A DNA stretch of 64,000 nt. Source: Zanthoxylum bungeanum (taxonomy: Eukaryota; Streptophyta; Magnoliopsida; Sapindales; Rutaceae). The notes below the pieces were generated by a model. The model did no database searches and was not told the DNA's origin. It saw nothing but the letters and a program-made list of their open reading frames with translations. The translations under genes and the position numbers were made by a program. The stretch lies in contig SKCR01032783.1 in NCBI GenBank assembly GCA_019454045.1, positions 62,001 to 126,000 of the forward strand. The letters are read 5' to 3'. This document shows positions 10,991-24,162 of the stretch, piece by piece; within the stretch, counting starts at the first letter, position 1; every line of letters starts with the position of its first letter.

Positions 10991-12234
10991 GCGTTTACGA
11001 ACGCTACAAGAACGCGAACACACTGAACTGAGACATATTCATCACATGCCATGTATAATTGTTTCTTAGGTGATTCTTTTATGGAACCACACATAGTCAT
11101 TCTTATCTTTGTGCACATAATAATGAAAATCATGTTTATTCCATTAGTTGCGTCATTTGCCTTAGTCTTGATTTAACGCATTACGATTCATATACCTATG
11201 CCATGATGACTTTGGAGTATTATTTCTTGTGATATATCAGATGGAAACCCAGACATAAATTCTGTAGACGATTCCGAACGGACGGTAATGCGGTCTGTAC
11301 TTGGGATACAATTCCACGTATCACTTGGAAAAGTGCTCACATGAATGCTTGTGCTGTTATTACGTATGTTTATGTTTTCATGAATATGATATGCTGAATG
11401 AAGTTGTATGTTCGTTGTTACTTGAGGTATTTTCAGGCATGTGTTCTTAGATGTGAGATATATGTGAAATGTATGTATAAGTGTTATTTTGTACCCGTGA
11501 ATTTAGAAGCATGATACTCTTGGAAATAAGTGCTACCTAAGCCTGATTAAATTATCACATAAATCATGTCATTACAAGTGGCATAAGTAAGGGACCATTC
11601 CGAACCCAATGGTTTGAGGTCTTCCCTTGCGAGGGGTGAGTGTGGCCTTAAATCTCATTTTCCCGGTTCACACCGGGTGGCGACTCCATTATTCTCCGGT
11701 TTAGTCCCCCGTGGCTACTCCGTACTCCCACCTAGGCCGCGAACCCGGGACAGCATGCGTCGCCCAGGTTTCTGTGTTCCCACAATTACCAAAATGCCAT
11801 TTTCGTCCAATTTTACTGTTTTGGCCCAAATCACCTCCAGAGTGTCCTGAAACTTTATTTATCTACAAAATAACACAAAACATATCACATTATTCACAAA
11901 ACTCAAGAAACTATACAAAATATTAGGTTAAATGAGTGGGAAATAGTGATAGATTTACCACTCATCACTTGCCATACGCGCTCAAACAAATACAATTCGT
12001 CAAATCAAATAAATGTCAGTTGGACTAATAATTAAATGTTGTTTTAATTAATAGTTGGACTATATTTAAACAATTCATTTATAGTTGATTTTATAATTGG
12101 ATTATAGTAATCAATATAATTGATTTTAATCTATTAAATTATAGTTGATTAAATAGTTGGACTATTGTAATCATTATAATAAATAGTACCTAAATCGTTG
12201 ATTAAATAGTTGGACTATTAAAATCAAGATAAAT

Positions 12235-12900
12235 TGAAAGATTGACATTTAAAACATAATCATAGGGAAAATGTATTTAAATGGTCTAATTTTCAAATTG
12301 GGAATTAAATTTCAGGATGGTCCTGGAAAATAATAAGTTACTTTATTTGATAAATTACATATTATACCTAAGCCCGGAGTTAAGCAAATAGTATAGCATG
12401 ATCTTTGGAATATTCATGTAATGATAACTTTAATGCTTAATCCATTAAGCTTTCCGATTAGACTCTTTAATTTCTTAATCAGAAATAAGGATTAGATCCT
12501 TAAAGTATGATAATGAAATTGAAGGATCTTCATAAATCTATACTTAGATTTAGAAGTACTAAAATTGCAATAATAACTCTTGGAGAGTTAGTGACTATTC
12601 TCAATGAGACAAAGTCGAAATTTGCAATAGGCAAGTAGCGCTAGTCGCACCTTACTGCGATATTCTAGTTGGCCAAGGCTTGGCCAAAGGCTTCTGGAAT
12701 GGTGAAAATGACAAAGGCAAAATCATTATAATCTTCTGGGAAGATAAAAGACATATCCCAAAATGTCTGCTAAATTGTGGCAAACAGGATCGCAGAAGCG
12801 TGACTGCCGTTTGGACAAAGCAGACATGAAGGAATTGAAGACGAGCAAGGCTCTGACTTCAAATATGTTTGTCATAAATATGTTCACTACTAGTATTAAA
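12235..12900 (+). pseudogene. gag remnant of A2
   Basis: Degenerate copy of the same gag as in A1 and B, without start codon and with frame breaks. It is preceded by the TGG palindrome series at 12017-12219. The zinc-knuckle area is near 12760-12860. Confidence 0.7.
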
Positions 12901-12999
12901 ATTGGATTTAAATACTTAGTGTGATACATAAATACATACTGATGTTCAGAATCTGCTATGAGCAGGATACTGACTTCAGTTGAGATTAATCTGCGAATT

Positions 13000-15640
13000 G
13001 GAAACGGGATGAAAATCGATGTTTTAACCGTAGATACCTAAATTTAGGAACTACCTTCGGGTGTGTATCTAAATTTGGAAACTGTTATAATGTAACTAGT
13101 TTGACTAGAAACATTATCTTTATATCAGTATTTAACCCGCTGCGGGTGAACCTTTATATTCTAGAACACTAAAGTGTTTTATTATACAAAGATGATATTG
13201 AGATAAACACATTAGATGTGAATAACAGAATTTATATTTGAATATAAATAAATCACAAACGTATAACGTGACAAACAAACAGCTCATACTGATTTGATCA
13301 GATGAAACATATTGTGGCATTTTTTTCTGGGACACAATTAAACAAGACTCGTATATCCACACTTTCGAAGAGTGGGTACTAGGACTAATTTGATTCCATT
13401 CAAATAAAGTCTACGAATCTAGTTTATTGGGCAAAGTGCCTAAAACACTATTTACTCGGTAAAAGTGTAAAAGCCACCTATCTGTTAGCCCTAGTTCATA
13501 GTGAAGTAAGTGGGCCCATTTCTAGCTAGGCTAGAGGTGGATATGAATATTTCGTGACCTTTACGGATATGGCATCGCGTTATGGTTATGTGTTTCTTTT
13601 GAAGAACACAAATCAGAAACTTTTATAGTTTCGACACGAAATAGACAAACAGATCAGCTAAAGTATTAAACCATCACGGTAAGACCGTAATGGAAAATAC
13701 TTAAGCAATAAGTTTCTTATATACTTGAAAGAGTAAAGTATTCTTTCAAATGAGGACTCCTCCCGGAACACGTCAGTTTGACGGTGTGTCCGAACTGGAT
13801 AAACCGAATTTTATTGGACATGATAAAGTTAATCGTGAGTCACTCTGAGCTACCATTTCCTTCAACGGATAAGCATTAACAGTGTAGAACTTATTTAGAA
13901 TAAGGTTCCATAAAAATCTATTTAACATATTTCATATTAGATATGAACATGAACTGGGTTTCTCATTCCTGATAATTGGGTATGTTGGGCATATGTTTGG
14001 ATGATACCAAACTAAAACCCAAATTGGATAAGTGCCAATTGTAGGTTATCCTAGGGATACCAAAGTATTGTACTTATACAACTCACATGAGAACAAAGTA
14101 ATTGTTGCTCACCATGCGGTTTTCCTAAGAGGAATACCGATATGCAATGGTAAGTGGGAGGATAGTAAGACTCGATGAAAATCGCAGTAATACTATTCAA
14201 GTCACCGATTCCTAATTGAACATAAATAGTTCATCAAGGATGAAACTATTACCAATAATCTTTGAATACACCAGAACCGCGTGAGTAGGAGAGAGTCAGA
14301 AAATAACCTGGGGTATGGGTTTCTGATCTCACCTCATAAAGATGTCTATCTTATTGAGGCATACCAACTGACTACGTATGAGGAAGTGATACAAGGTATC
14401 GACTCCCTAATTATGGCAAAGTGCCATGTGTCCGAAATGGATTCCATGTAAATCAACTATGTTTGGACACTAGCTGATGTACCGCAAGGCATTGTGCCTA
14501 TTGGTACCTTATAAGTCTTCAAGGACGACATACATGGAAGGCAACATACCAACGTACTAAGCTAGGCTTGTAGCGGAAAGGTATCGTTATCAACATTGTG
14601 TTGATTACGATTCAACCTTTTACCTGTTGCCACGGTAAATCCATTTGGATAATCCTTGCTAAAGCTGCATGTTTCATTTATGAAATATGTCAGCTTAACG
14701 GGAAAATCGCTTTCCTGAAAAGGAAACCTTTCGGAGGACGTTTACAACATCCTGTCGGTTTTGTCGTACCAAAACTAGCAAACAAGGTTTGCAGGTTATT
14801 CGATCCATGTTTGGATTGAAGCAAACATAGGTTCTTGGAATTATCGTTTTGATGTAATCATAATTGTTTATGATTTAATTCAAAACGAAATGATTCTTGT
14901 TTATATAAGAGGGTTAGTGGGAGCGCACTGACAATGGATGTCCTATACAATAATGATAATATGTGTCATTTCTTAGAAATGATATTGCCATAAAAACTAT
15001 CGGTGAAAGCTTGGCTTTCATGAAAACTCTTCGAGAGACCGTACATTGAAAAATGTACGCGACCTGGTGTCTCATACGCTTTGAGCATATGAAGTCACAA
15101 ACAGGCCAATCCAAGTGATAGTCACTAGATTGAAGTTAAAAACATCCGTTAGTATCTTAGAGAACTAAAGATGCTGTCTTAAACTATGAAGATGGAAAAC
15201 TTGAAGTGACTGGGATCACTAGTACAAGTTTCCTAAACCGATAAAAATGAATATAAGCCGCAAACGGTACTACAAAGTTTGAATAACGGAACAGTGAGAT
15301 GGAAATCTTCCAAGCAAGATATTGTTACCGAATAAACAGAAAATGCGGGTTATTGCTGCAGCTGAGGCAGCAATAGAAGCCTTCTGGGTCGACAATAAAT
15401 CTAATTAGATTATATATAGTTCTGTTAGCAGCTAAGCTAGGCTTGAGCACAAGCTAAAGAATTAATGGTCTCATCAATGATCCAAATACATACTTCGATA
15501 TTCATCTGATTTGTTCAGATCATACATCGTGGCGATGTGATGATCGAATAAATCGCATCGGACGATGCTCATGTAAATCTGATGACGAAAGCATTTCTCA
15601 GCAGTTTGAGCCAATCGTACATAGTTCGGGTGTAAGTCAC
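13000..15640 (+). pseudogene. pol remnant of A2
   Basis: Fossil GAG-pre-integrase (13280-13480), integrase (13490-13950), linker with the MDSMY-like pattern (14380-14520), reverse transcriptase (14560-15010) and RNase H (15300-15560), all with frequent stops and indels. It is complete in extent, unlike A1, and ends about 20 bp before the polypurine tract. No reading frame is usable. Confidence 0.75.
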
Positions 15641-15660
15641 TCGAGTGACTGGCTATAGGC

Positions 15661-15672
15661 CAAGTGGGAGAT
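15661..15672 (+). other. Polypurine tract of A2
   Basis: CAAGTGGGAGAT directly before the TGTTGG start of the 3' LTR. It is the plus-strand primer site of copia elements and marks the border. Confidence 0.9.
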
Positions 15673-16307
15673 TGTTGGACAATTATGACCCATAGCGTGA
15701 CTATTTGTATATATCATGGTGTTGTTGTACAAATTAATTATGTGACAAAAAAGATTGCACTCTTTTCATTTGTGATTAGATCACCTAGATGTATAAATGA
15801 TGAGAGGTCCCTATGATTTGTTCTTGGATTGAAAATGATATGAGACCGTATCAATCCACGAAGGATAAATCATTAAATATCCCTAGTCAGAGTATTATCG
15901 AGATTGGACATCGATAAATACGTAAAAGACTAGTATTACACTTGTGCGCGTTGTGAGGGCATAACAACATAGTTCTCATATATTTGGGTATAGGATACTC
16001 ATGCAAGTGTAATAGGAGGCTGTGTTTTACCGATGGTACGGGAAACAGCTTCACTCTGGATAGACCCCCTCGGAATTCCATTGGTAGTATGACTATGTGT
16101 CTATGGAAGATCGAAATCAGGGTAGGTGTATTTGGTCTTAACCTAAGACTTGCACCGCTAATACTTGCGACAATCAATATACTTTGGTTGCGGTCGTCCA
16201 TGGCTTTAACAGGTTCTGTGTACGCCTATTCTGGGTATATTGAGAATCGTAGTGTGTTGGGTGTGATGTCAAGATGGAAGTGTCACTCCAGTCATGTGGA
16301 GATGATG
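15673..16307 (+). repeat. 3' LTR of A2, left part
   Basis: First 635 bp of the LTR, interrupted by B directly after TGATG (16303-16307). It continues at 25256 with the duplicated TGATG. Confidence 0.92.
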
Positions 16308-18359
16308 TGTTGGTTTGCTCTAAGCTTCCCAACATCATAAATCAAACATGAAACAAGTGTAAATACAATCATATGACTTGCGGAAAAACTCACATTGATC
16401 GGTTGAGATGCTTGTGGTGATGAAAACTGAACTTCCCTCTCCATGCTCGGCAGTGGGCTGCGCAAATGGTGGACTGCACGGTGGTGGGTGGATCTCCTCC
16501 ATGAAGAATCGGCCATGGACTCCATTAAAGCTCCAAGCTTTGTGATAGTCTTCCATGCTCATGAACTCACTGCCCTATCACCTTGGTATGCCTCCTAGGG
16601 TGTGCTAACATTTGGATCTTGCAACAAAATCACTCATTTCTTGTCTTCATTTTCGGTCAAACCAGTAAGAAGGAAGAAGGAGATGGCCTTGAGGACGAGA
16701 GAGATGAAGGAAGGAAAAAGGGTTCCCAAAAACGTAAAAGAGAGAGTGAGGGAAAAAGAAAATGTAAAAGGTTTATATATTTTCCAAAATTTAATAAACC
16801 ATTTACCAAAAACTTTTTCAAAAAGCAAAGCATTTAATGTTTTCTTTCATCTCACATCAACTCACATCAATCAATCAAATGTCACATCACTCAAAGTGAC
16901 ATGTGATTTGACGCTTGATGTGACTCCCGATTTGACGCTCGATTTGACTTGCGTGCCGCACTCGAATTCGAAATGCGAATGCCCTCGCAAATAATCCCGA
17001 GCTTGGGTTCGCTAATTCCAAATTAATGAATTTTCCGTTGCGTCGTAATTAAATGATTACGCCTAGCGAAATCACTATTCACGTCGCTAACGAATTAATT
17101 CTAAATTAATTCGTTCGCCCGAATTAAAATCTAATTTTAATTCCACGTCGAAATCCAATTTCGTATAATATATCAAATATATTATTTTATCGATAAATTC
17201 CAAATTAATCGTTCTCTCTCTTTAATTGATATTTTATCCCAGATAAAATATCTCTGTAATTAATCCCAGATTAATTTTCTCTCTCATTAAATTAATCCCA
17301 GATTAATTAAAGTGCGAGTCATACGTCATCGGTGAATCTTCGGGGAGCGACCCATGAGATCTCCGGATATGTTGGCAGTAAATCGGGTCATCGGACTATC
17401 CGAACACGTAAGTACCTAGTACTAAGTTTACACCGATTCACAAGAGAAGGTTGGGTTCTAGCAAAGCGCCATGCCTACCCAATTCTCCAGAAACATGCTT
17501 ACAGGAATAAGCGATCTATATCAGGCGTAGTATACGTGGTATTGTGTATTTCGATCTAGTATCAGATGATCACGTGCTAGGCCTGGGGCTGGAATTGTGT
17601 CTGCCCCGTACGAAGCACATGTCGGATGTCTGGTAACTAGTCTCTATATCGGATAACTATGACCTAGTCATATTATCCCGATGACTGCAGTACTTAAGAG
17701 AACCAGTACTGTATCCTACATGACCATCATCTCCATATGACTGGAGTGACACTTCCGTCTTGACATCACACCCAACACACTACGATTCTCAATATACCCA
17801 GCATTGGCGTACACAGAACCTGTTAAAGCCCTGGACGACCTCAACCAAAGTATATTGATTATCGTAAGTATTAGCGGTGCAAGTCTCAGGTTAAGACCAA
17901 ATATACCTACCCTGATTTCGGACTTCCATAGACACATAGTCATACTACCAATGGAATTCCAAGGGGGTCTATCTAGAGCGAAGCTGTTTCCCGTACCATC
18001 GGTAAAACACAACCTCCTATTACACTTGCATGAGTATCATATACCCAAATATATGAGAACTATGTCGTTGTGCCCTCACAACTCGCACAAGTGTAATACT
18101 ATTCTTTTACGTATTTATCGATGTCCAATCTCGATAATACTCTGACTATGGATATTTAATGATTTATCCTTCATGGACTGATAATGTCTCATATCATTCT
18201 CCATCCAGGAACAAATCATAGGGACCTCTTATCATTTATACATCTAGGTTATCTAATCACAAATGATAAGAGTGCAATCTCATTTGTCACATAGTTAATT
18301 TGTACAACAACACGATGATCTGTACAAATAGTGACTCTATGGGTCATAATTGTCCAACA
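16308..18359 (-). repeat. 3' LTR of B
   Basis: 2,052 bp with TGTTGG and CCAACA at its ends. The palindrome array is at about 17037-17310. Open frames on both strands in this region recur in A1 and A2 because the LTRs are alike, and are not treated as genes. Confidence 0.93.
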
Positions 18360-18374
18360 ATCTCCCACTTGGCC
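18360..18374 (-). other. Polypurine tract of B
   Basis: ATCTCCCACTTGGCC on the plus strand, which reads GGCCAAGTGGGAGAT on the element strand, adjacent to the 3' LTR. Confidence 0.9.
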
Positions 18375-18399
18375 TATAGCCAGTCACTCTAGTGCTTGA

Positions 18400-20900
18400 C
18401 ACCCGAACTATGTATAGTTCGCTCAAATTGCTGAGAAAAGGTTTTCGTCAGCGGATTTTCATGATTATCGTCTGATGCGATTTATTCGATCATCACATCG
18501 CCACGATGTATGATCCGAACGAATCAGATGAATATCGAAGTATTTATCTGGATCGTTGATGAGACCACTAATTCTTTAGCATGTGTTGTAGCCTAGCTCA
18601 GCTGCTAAAGGAACTATATCTAATCTAATTAGATTTGTTTATCGACCCAGAAGTCTTCTATTGCCGCTTCAGCTGCAGCAATAACCCGCATTTGTTGTTT
18701 ACTTGGTAACAGTATCTTGCTTGGAAGATTTCCAGCTCACTGTACCATTATTCAAACTTTATAGTACCATTTGCGACTTTCAGTCGTCTTTATCGGTTTA
18801 GGAAACTTGCAGTAGTGATCCCAGTCACTTCAAGTTCTCTTTCTCCATTGCTTAAGACAACACCCTTAGATCTCTAAGATACTAATGGATGTTCTTAATA
18901 TCAATCCAGTGACTATCACTTGGATTGACCCGTTTGTGAATCATATGCTCAAAGAGTATGAGACACCAGGTCACATACATTTTTCAATGTACGATTTCTC
19001 GGAGAGTTTCATGAAAGCCAAACTTTCACAGATAGTTTTATGGGAATCTCATTTCCAAGAAATGATATGTCATCATTATTTATATAGGACAGCCACTGTC
19101 AGTGCGCTCCCATTAACCCTCTTATATACACAAGAATCATTTTTGTTTTGAATTAAATCATAAACCATTATGATTACATCAAAATGACGATTCCAAGAAC
19201 CTATGTTTGCTTCAATCCAAACATGGATCGAATAACCTACAAACCTTGTTTGCTAGTTATGGTACGACAAAACCGACATGATGTTGTAAACATCCTCCAT
19301 CTGGTTTCCTTTTCAGGAAAGCGATTTTCCCTTTAAGCTGACATATTTCATTTATGAAACATGCAGCATTAGCGAGCATTATCCAAATGGATTCATCATG
19401 GCAACAGTTAGAAGGTTGAATCAAAATCAACATAATATTGATAATGATACCTTTCCGTTAAAAGCCTAGCTTTATACGTTGGTATGTTGCCATCCATGTA
19501 CATCTTCCTTGAAGACTTATAGTACCAATAGGCACAATGCCTTGCGGTACATCAACTAGTATCCTAACTTGTTGATATACATGGAATCCATTTCGGACTC
19601 ATGACACTTTGTCATAATAGGGAGTCGATACCTTGTATCACTTCCTCATACGTAGTCAGTTGGTATACCTCAATAAGATGGACATCTTTATGATGTGAGA
19701 TCAGAAATCCAAATCCCAGGTTGTTTTCTGATTCTCTCCGACTACGCGGTTCTTGTGTATTCGAAGATCAATGATAATAGTCTCATCCTCGATGAACTAT
19801 TTGTGTTCCATTAGGAATCGGTGCCTTGGAATAGTATTACTCCGATTTTTCATCGAGTTTTACTATCCTCCCACTTACCACTGCATATCGGTATTCCTCT
19901 TAGGAAAACCGCATGGTGAGCAACAATCTAATTGTTCTCTAGTGAGTTGTATAAGTACAATACTTATGGTATCCCTAGGATAACCTACAATTGACACTTA
20001 TCCAATTTGGGTTTTAGTTTGGTATCATCCAAACGTATGCCTAGCATCCCAAATTTACAGGAATGTGAAACCCGGTTTCTTTCCCATTCATATCTAATAT
20101 GATATCTGTCAAACAGATTTTAATGGAACCTTATTCTAAATAAGTTCTTGCACTGTTTAAAGCTTATCCGTTGAAGGAAATGGTAGCTCAGAGCGACTCA
20201 TGATTGGCCTTATCATGTCTAATATAATTCGGTTAGTCATTTCGGACACACCGTCAAATTGACGTGTTCCGGGAGGAGTCCTCATTTGAAAGAATACTAT
20301 ACTCTTTCAAGTATACTAGAAACTTATTGCTTAAGTATTTTCCATTACGGTCTTACCGTGATGGTTTAATACTTTAGCTGATATGTTTGTCTATTTCGTG
20401 TCGAAACTATAAAAGTTTCCGATTTGTGTTCTTCAAAAGAAACACATAACCATAACGCGATGCCATATCCGTATAGGTCATGAAATATTCATATCCACAT
20501 CTAGCCTAGCTAGACATGGGCCCAATTGCTTCACTATGAACTAGGGCTATCAGATCAATGGCATTTACACTTTTACCAAGTAAATAGTGTTATAGGCACT
20601 TTGCCCAATAAACTAGGTTCGTAGACTTTATTTGACTGGAATCAAATCAGTCCTAGTACCCACTCTTCAAAAGTGTGGATATACGAGTCTTGTTTGATTG
20701 TGTCCCAGACAACAATGCCACAATTAGTTTCTTCTGATCAAATCAGTTTGAGCTATTTGTTCGTCATGTTATATGTTTGAGATTTTATTTATATTCAAAA
20801 TATAAATAATGTTATTCACATCTAATGTGTTTATCTTAATATCATCTTTATATGATGAAACACTTTAGTGTTCTAAAATATAAAGGTTCACCCGCAGCAG
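18400..20900 (-). pseudogene. pol remnant of B
   Basis: On the minus strand from right to left: GAG-pre-integrase (about 20570-20790), integrase (20080-20560), linker (19500-19950), reverse transcriptase (19050-19480) and RNase H (18500-18760). All are broken by stops and indels shared with A1 and A2. Confidence 0.72.
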
Positions 20901-21169
20901 GTTAAAAACTGATATAAAGATAATGTTTCTAGTCAAACTAGTTACATTATAACAGTTTCCTAATTTTGGTACACACCCAAAGGGTAGTTTCTAAACTTAG
21001 GTATCTACGGTTAAAACGTTGATTTTCGTCTCGTTTTCAATTCGCATATTAATCTCAATAGAAGTCAGTATCCTGCTCATAGTAGATTCTGAACATCAGT
21101 ACATATTTTATGTATCACACTAAGTATCTAAAATCCAATTTTAAATTCTAGTAATGAATATATTTATGA

Positions 21170-21740
21170 CAATCACATTTGAAGTCAGAGCCTTGCTCGT
21201 CTTCTATTCCTTCTTAGGATATGTCCTTTTATCTTCCTAGAAGATTATAGTGATTTTGCCTTTGCCCTTTTTCATATTCCAGAAGCCTTTGGCCAAGCCT
21301 CGGGTTTCTAGAATATCAAAGTAGGGTGCGACTAGCGCTACTTGCCTAATTGCAAAGTTTGACTTTGTCTCCTTGAGAACAGTCATTAACTTTCCAAGAG
21401 TTTATTATTGCAATATTTACTTCTAAAATCTAAATATAGATTTATGAAGATTCTTCAATTTCAATATCATACTTTAAGAATCTAATCCTTAGTTCTGATA
21501 AAGAAATTAAGGAGTCTATATGACAAGTATAATGGATTAAGCACTAAAGTTATCATTACATGAATATTCCAAATATCATGTTCCACTTATTTGCTTAACT
21601 CCAGGCTTAGGCCTAATATGTTATTTTATCAAATAAAGTAACTTATTAGTTTCCAGGACCATCTTGAAACTTTATTCCTAATTTGAAAATTATAGTCGTT
21701 TAAATACATTTTCACCCAGGATTATGTTTTAAACACTAAT
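21170..21740 (-). pseudogene. gag remnant of B
   Basis: Minus-strand match to the A1 and A2 gag remnants, lacking a start codon. The periodic palindromes lie directly upstream on the element strand, at 21765-22020. Confidence 0.68.
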
Positions 21741-22020
21741 CTTTCATTTATCTTGATTCTAATAGTCCAACTATTTAATCAACGATTTGTGGTACTATGT
21801 ATTATATTGATTATTATAGTCCAACTATATAATCAAATATAATTTAAATTAATTAACCTCAATTACATTGATTACTATAATCCAATTATAAAATCAACTG
21901 TAAATTGAAATTAATTAATTCAAATATATTGATTACTATAATCCAATTATATAATCAACTATAATACATTCCAACTGCTTTTTAAAATAACAATTTAAAT
22001 ATTAGTCCAACTAACATTTA

Positions 22021-24148
22021 ATTGATTTGACGAATGATATTGTTTGAGCGCGTATGGCGAGTAATTGAACGAATATTGCGAATTCAATTCTTGCCTCCCA
22101 CTATTTTTCGGCGAGCCTCCAACCCTCTGTCGAGTACTCGGGAAACCGTGTTTCCTAGTGGGCTAGGATCCCGTTAAATATCACACAATCTTGACTTTGG
22201 CCAACAAATTGTATGATAATTAACTAGGTAAATCTCTAAGATCGATTAGATCCAATCCAATTCCTAGATCCGGTAGGGGGACATCCAAGTCCGAAACATA
22301 TATCTTATATATGCCAATACATCCAATGTATTACCAAACCTATTTCCTATGAATCAACTAAGCCTTGGCTTTAGCACAACAAACTTAGTGATCCCAGTCA
22401 AGCGCGACCCATTGACCATGGAAAGCTTCGTAATCAATGTCGATGGACAAAAAGTGGTCTTGACTTTGGCCAACAAACCACAACTTGGACAAGACACCAA
22501 TATGTAACAAAGCCTTCGTGATTCAAACACATCCTCGACGGACAAAGGCCTTGACTTTGGCCAACAAGCCAATGCCAGTCTCGGATCTTGAGTGAGAATC
22601 ACTCAATGGAAGGAAAGACGCTTAATATTATTTGAGGGTTTTTCGCGTGCAAATTGGCAACCAATTTATTATCTTTGTTAAGGTCTCATCATCATACACC
22701 CTTAAACATGCATTCTAAACACATAATAAAGTGCATATGAAAAATAATAATGATATGCGGATGGATACTTTACACATTGATCCTAGATCAAATCTCTCAC
22801 TTTCTCTCTCCAGCTAGCACATGTATTTACTTCTACCTGTTTCACTACATTTCTAAAGAAACCTCATTTACATTGAGGGGAATATGTGATAAGAGAATAC
22901 AAAGAAATAGGAGGTGATAAGGCTGGACACGCAGGTCCAATTAATAAATCAAATTTATTACAATTTCCAAAATTGCCCCACCCATCTAATATCCATCCGA
23001 TATACATTATTCATGCATCGCAACCATGTATTCATACAAGCATGTTATCAATCAATCTAATCAAATTAATTAATCTGATAATTAGTAATCATCCAATGTT
23101 CAAACAACGATTTGATTTTGTTCGAGTCAAACTCGTTTTGCGAATAAGTACATAAAGTACAAATTTTCGAATTAAATTAAACTACACAATTAAATCCAAT
23201 TCAATTTGTATTTAATTCTAATTCACATTTAATTCTAATTCGCTATTTAATTCCAAATTAAATACTACACTTTATTAATGAACTTTTACGAGTTAAATTC
23301 CAGATTTAGTCGCTACGGGTCTCAAAGCCCGATAAACGTCCAACGTCAATTTAAATTAAAGTCCAATGGGCTTTTAATTAATTTCTTGAGGCGTGGACTT
23401 TTGGTCAACTCGGGTCAAACCGAATAACCAAAATCCAATCCGGGAGTTACCCCATAAGCCCATAAATCAATTTAGGCCCATTAGGCCCAATTAAACTTTA
23501 AAGGTTCATTAGTCGCATTTGGGCCTTTTGGAGGCGGTTTTGGGCCCAATTGAATCCAATCCATTTGGCCTAAACCTAACTTGATACAATCAAGCCCAAC
23601 AAGCCCAATTACAACACAACAAGCCTAAATCCAATTTTAAGCCCAATTAATTAAAATACAAAAATTCCAAATTTCACATTCTAATTAACCAAAGTGTATA
23701 AAATTATTAATTACCCAAATCAATATTTCCAAAACACCAAATTTGTACAATTAAACATGCTTATCATCATCAATTAGTGTCCAACACATTTGGATCAAAA
23801 TCAAACCCAATAAATCATGCTTAAAGTCTCGGCCATAATGGGAAAATCATGCCCAAATCAAATTCAATCCAATTAAATTCAATTCAACATCAATTCAACA
23901 TCCCCAACATGATTCTAACTCATCCAATGAATCAAAAAATCAAAATCCAAGACAATTTAGGGTTCTTCAATTTTCGGCCAACACACCAAAATTGGGGAAA
24001 ATTGTTCCAAACATTTTTTTATCAAATTGATCCAATCAATCATCAATTCAACAACATTTATGCATATTAATTCATCCAATTTCATTAAATCATGCCCAAA
24101 TTCGTTTTGCCCAATTTTAACCCTAAAATCAATTTCATGCTTTCAAAG
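22021..24148 (-). other. Leader of B
   Basis: Antisense copy of the long leader seen in A1, with the GGCCCAA-rich stretch at about 23450-23650 and CTTGACTTTGGCCAACAA words near 22190, 22457 and 22548. No gene is seen. Confidence 0.75.
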
Positions 24149-24161
24149 GCTCAAGATACCA
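24149..24161 (-). other. Altered primer binding site of B
   Basis: On the element strand this reads TGGTATCTTGAGC, where A1 and E have TGGTATCAGAGC. It is in the right place, one base from the LTR, but its 3' half no longer pairs well with initiator tRNA. Confidence 0.8.
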
Positions 24162-24162
24162 T

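Larger units (their letters stand above)
9069..11784 (+). mobile_element. Solo LTR G (2.7 kb, family unassigned)
   Basis: Begins TGTAGG, ends CCCACA, and is flanked by a perfect 5-bp TSD, ATTAC, at 9064-9068 and 11785-11789. Removing it joins the D' text into a sequence that matches D across the junction, which confirms both borders. No internal region follows, so it is a solo LTR. It holds a TATA box (9613-9620), a 175-bp tandem repeat (10220-10675), a 53-bp minisatellite (10798-10990) and a block of about 100 bp present twice (10037-10140 and 11231-11337). Its length suggests a Ty3/gypsy element, but I do not recognise the family. Confidence 0.85.
7913..11967 (-). mobile_element. LTR of Athila-like element D' (antisense), split by solo LTR G
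   Basis: 7913-9068 plus 11785-11967 together match the first 1.1 kb of the D LTR (30537-31655) in reverse, more diverged than D's own two LTRs. The outer end, TGATGAGTGG on the antisense strand, is at 11967. The other end is cut at 7913 against A1, so about 0.7 kb of LTR and the adjoining internal region are missing. It probably is the 5' LTR of the element whose 3' end is at 1-593. It interrupts A2, whose sequence resumes at 11968. Confidence 0.85.

Noticed and set aside
10715..11010. CRISPR-like array
   Set aside because: The units are contiguous 53-bp minisatellite copies without distinct spacers, in a plant LTR.
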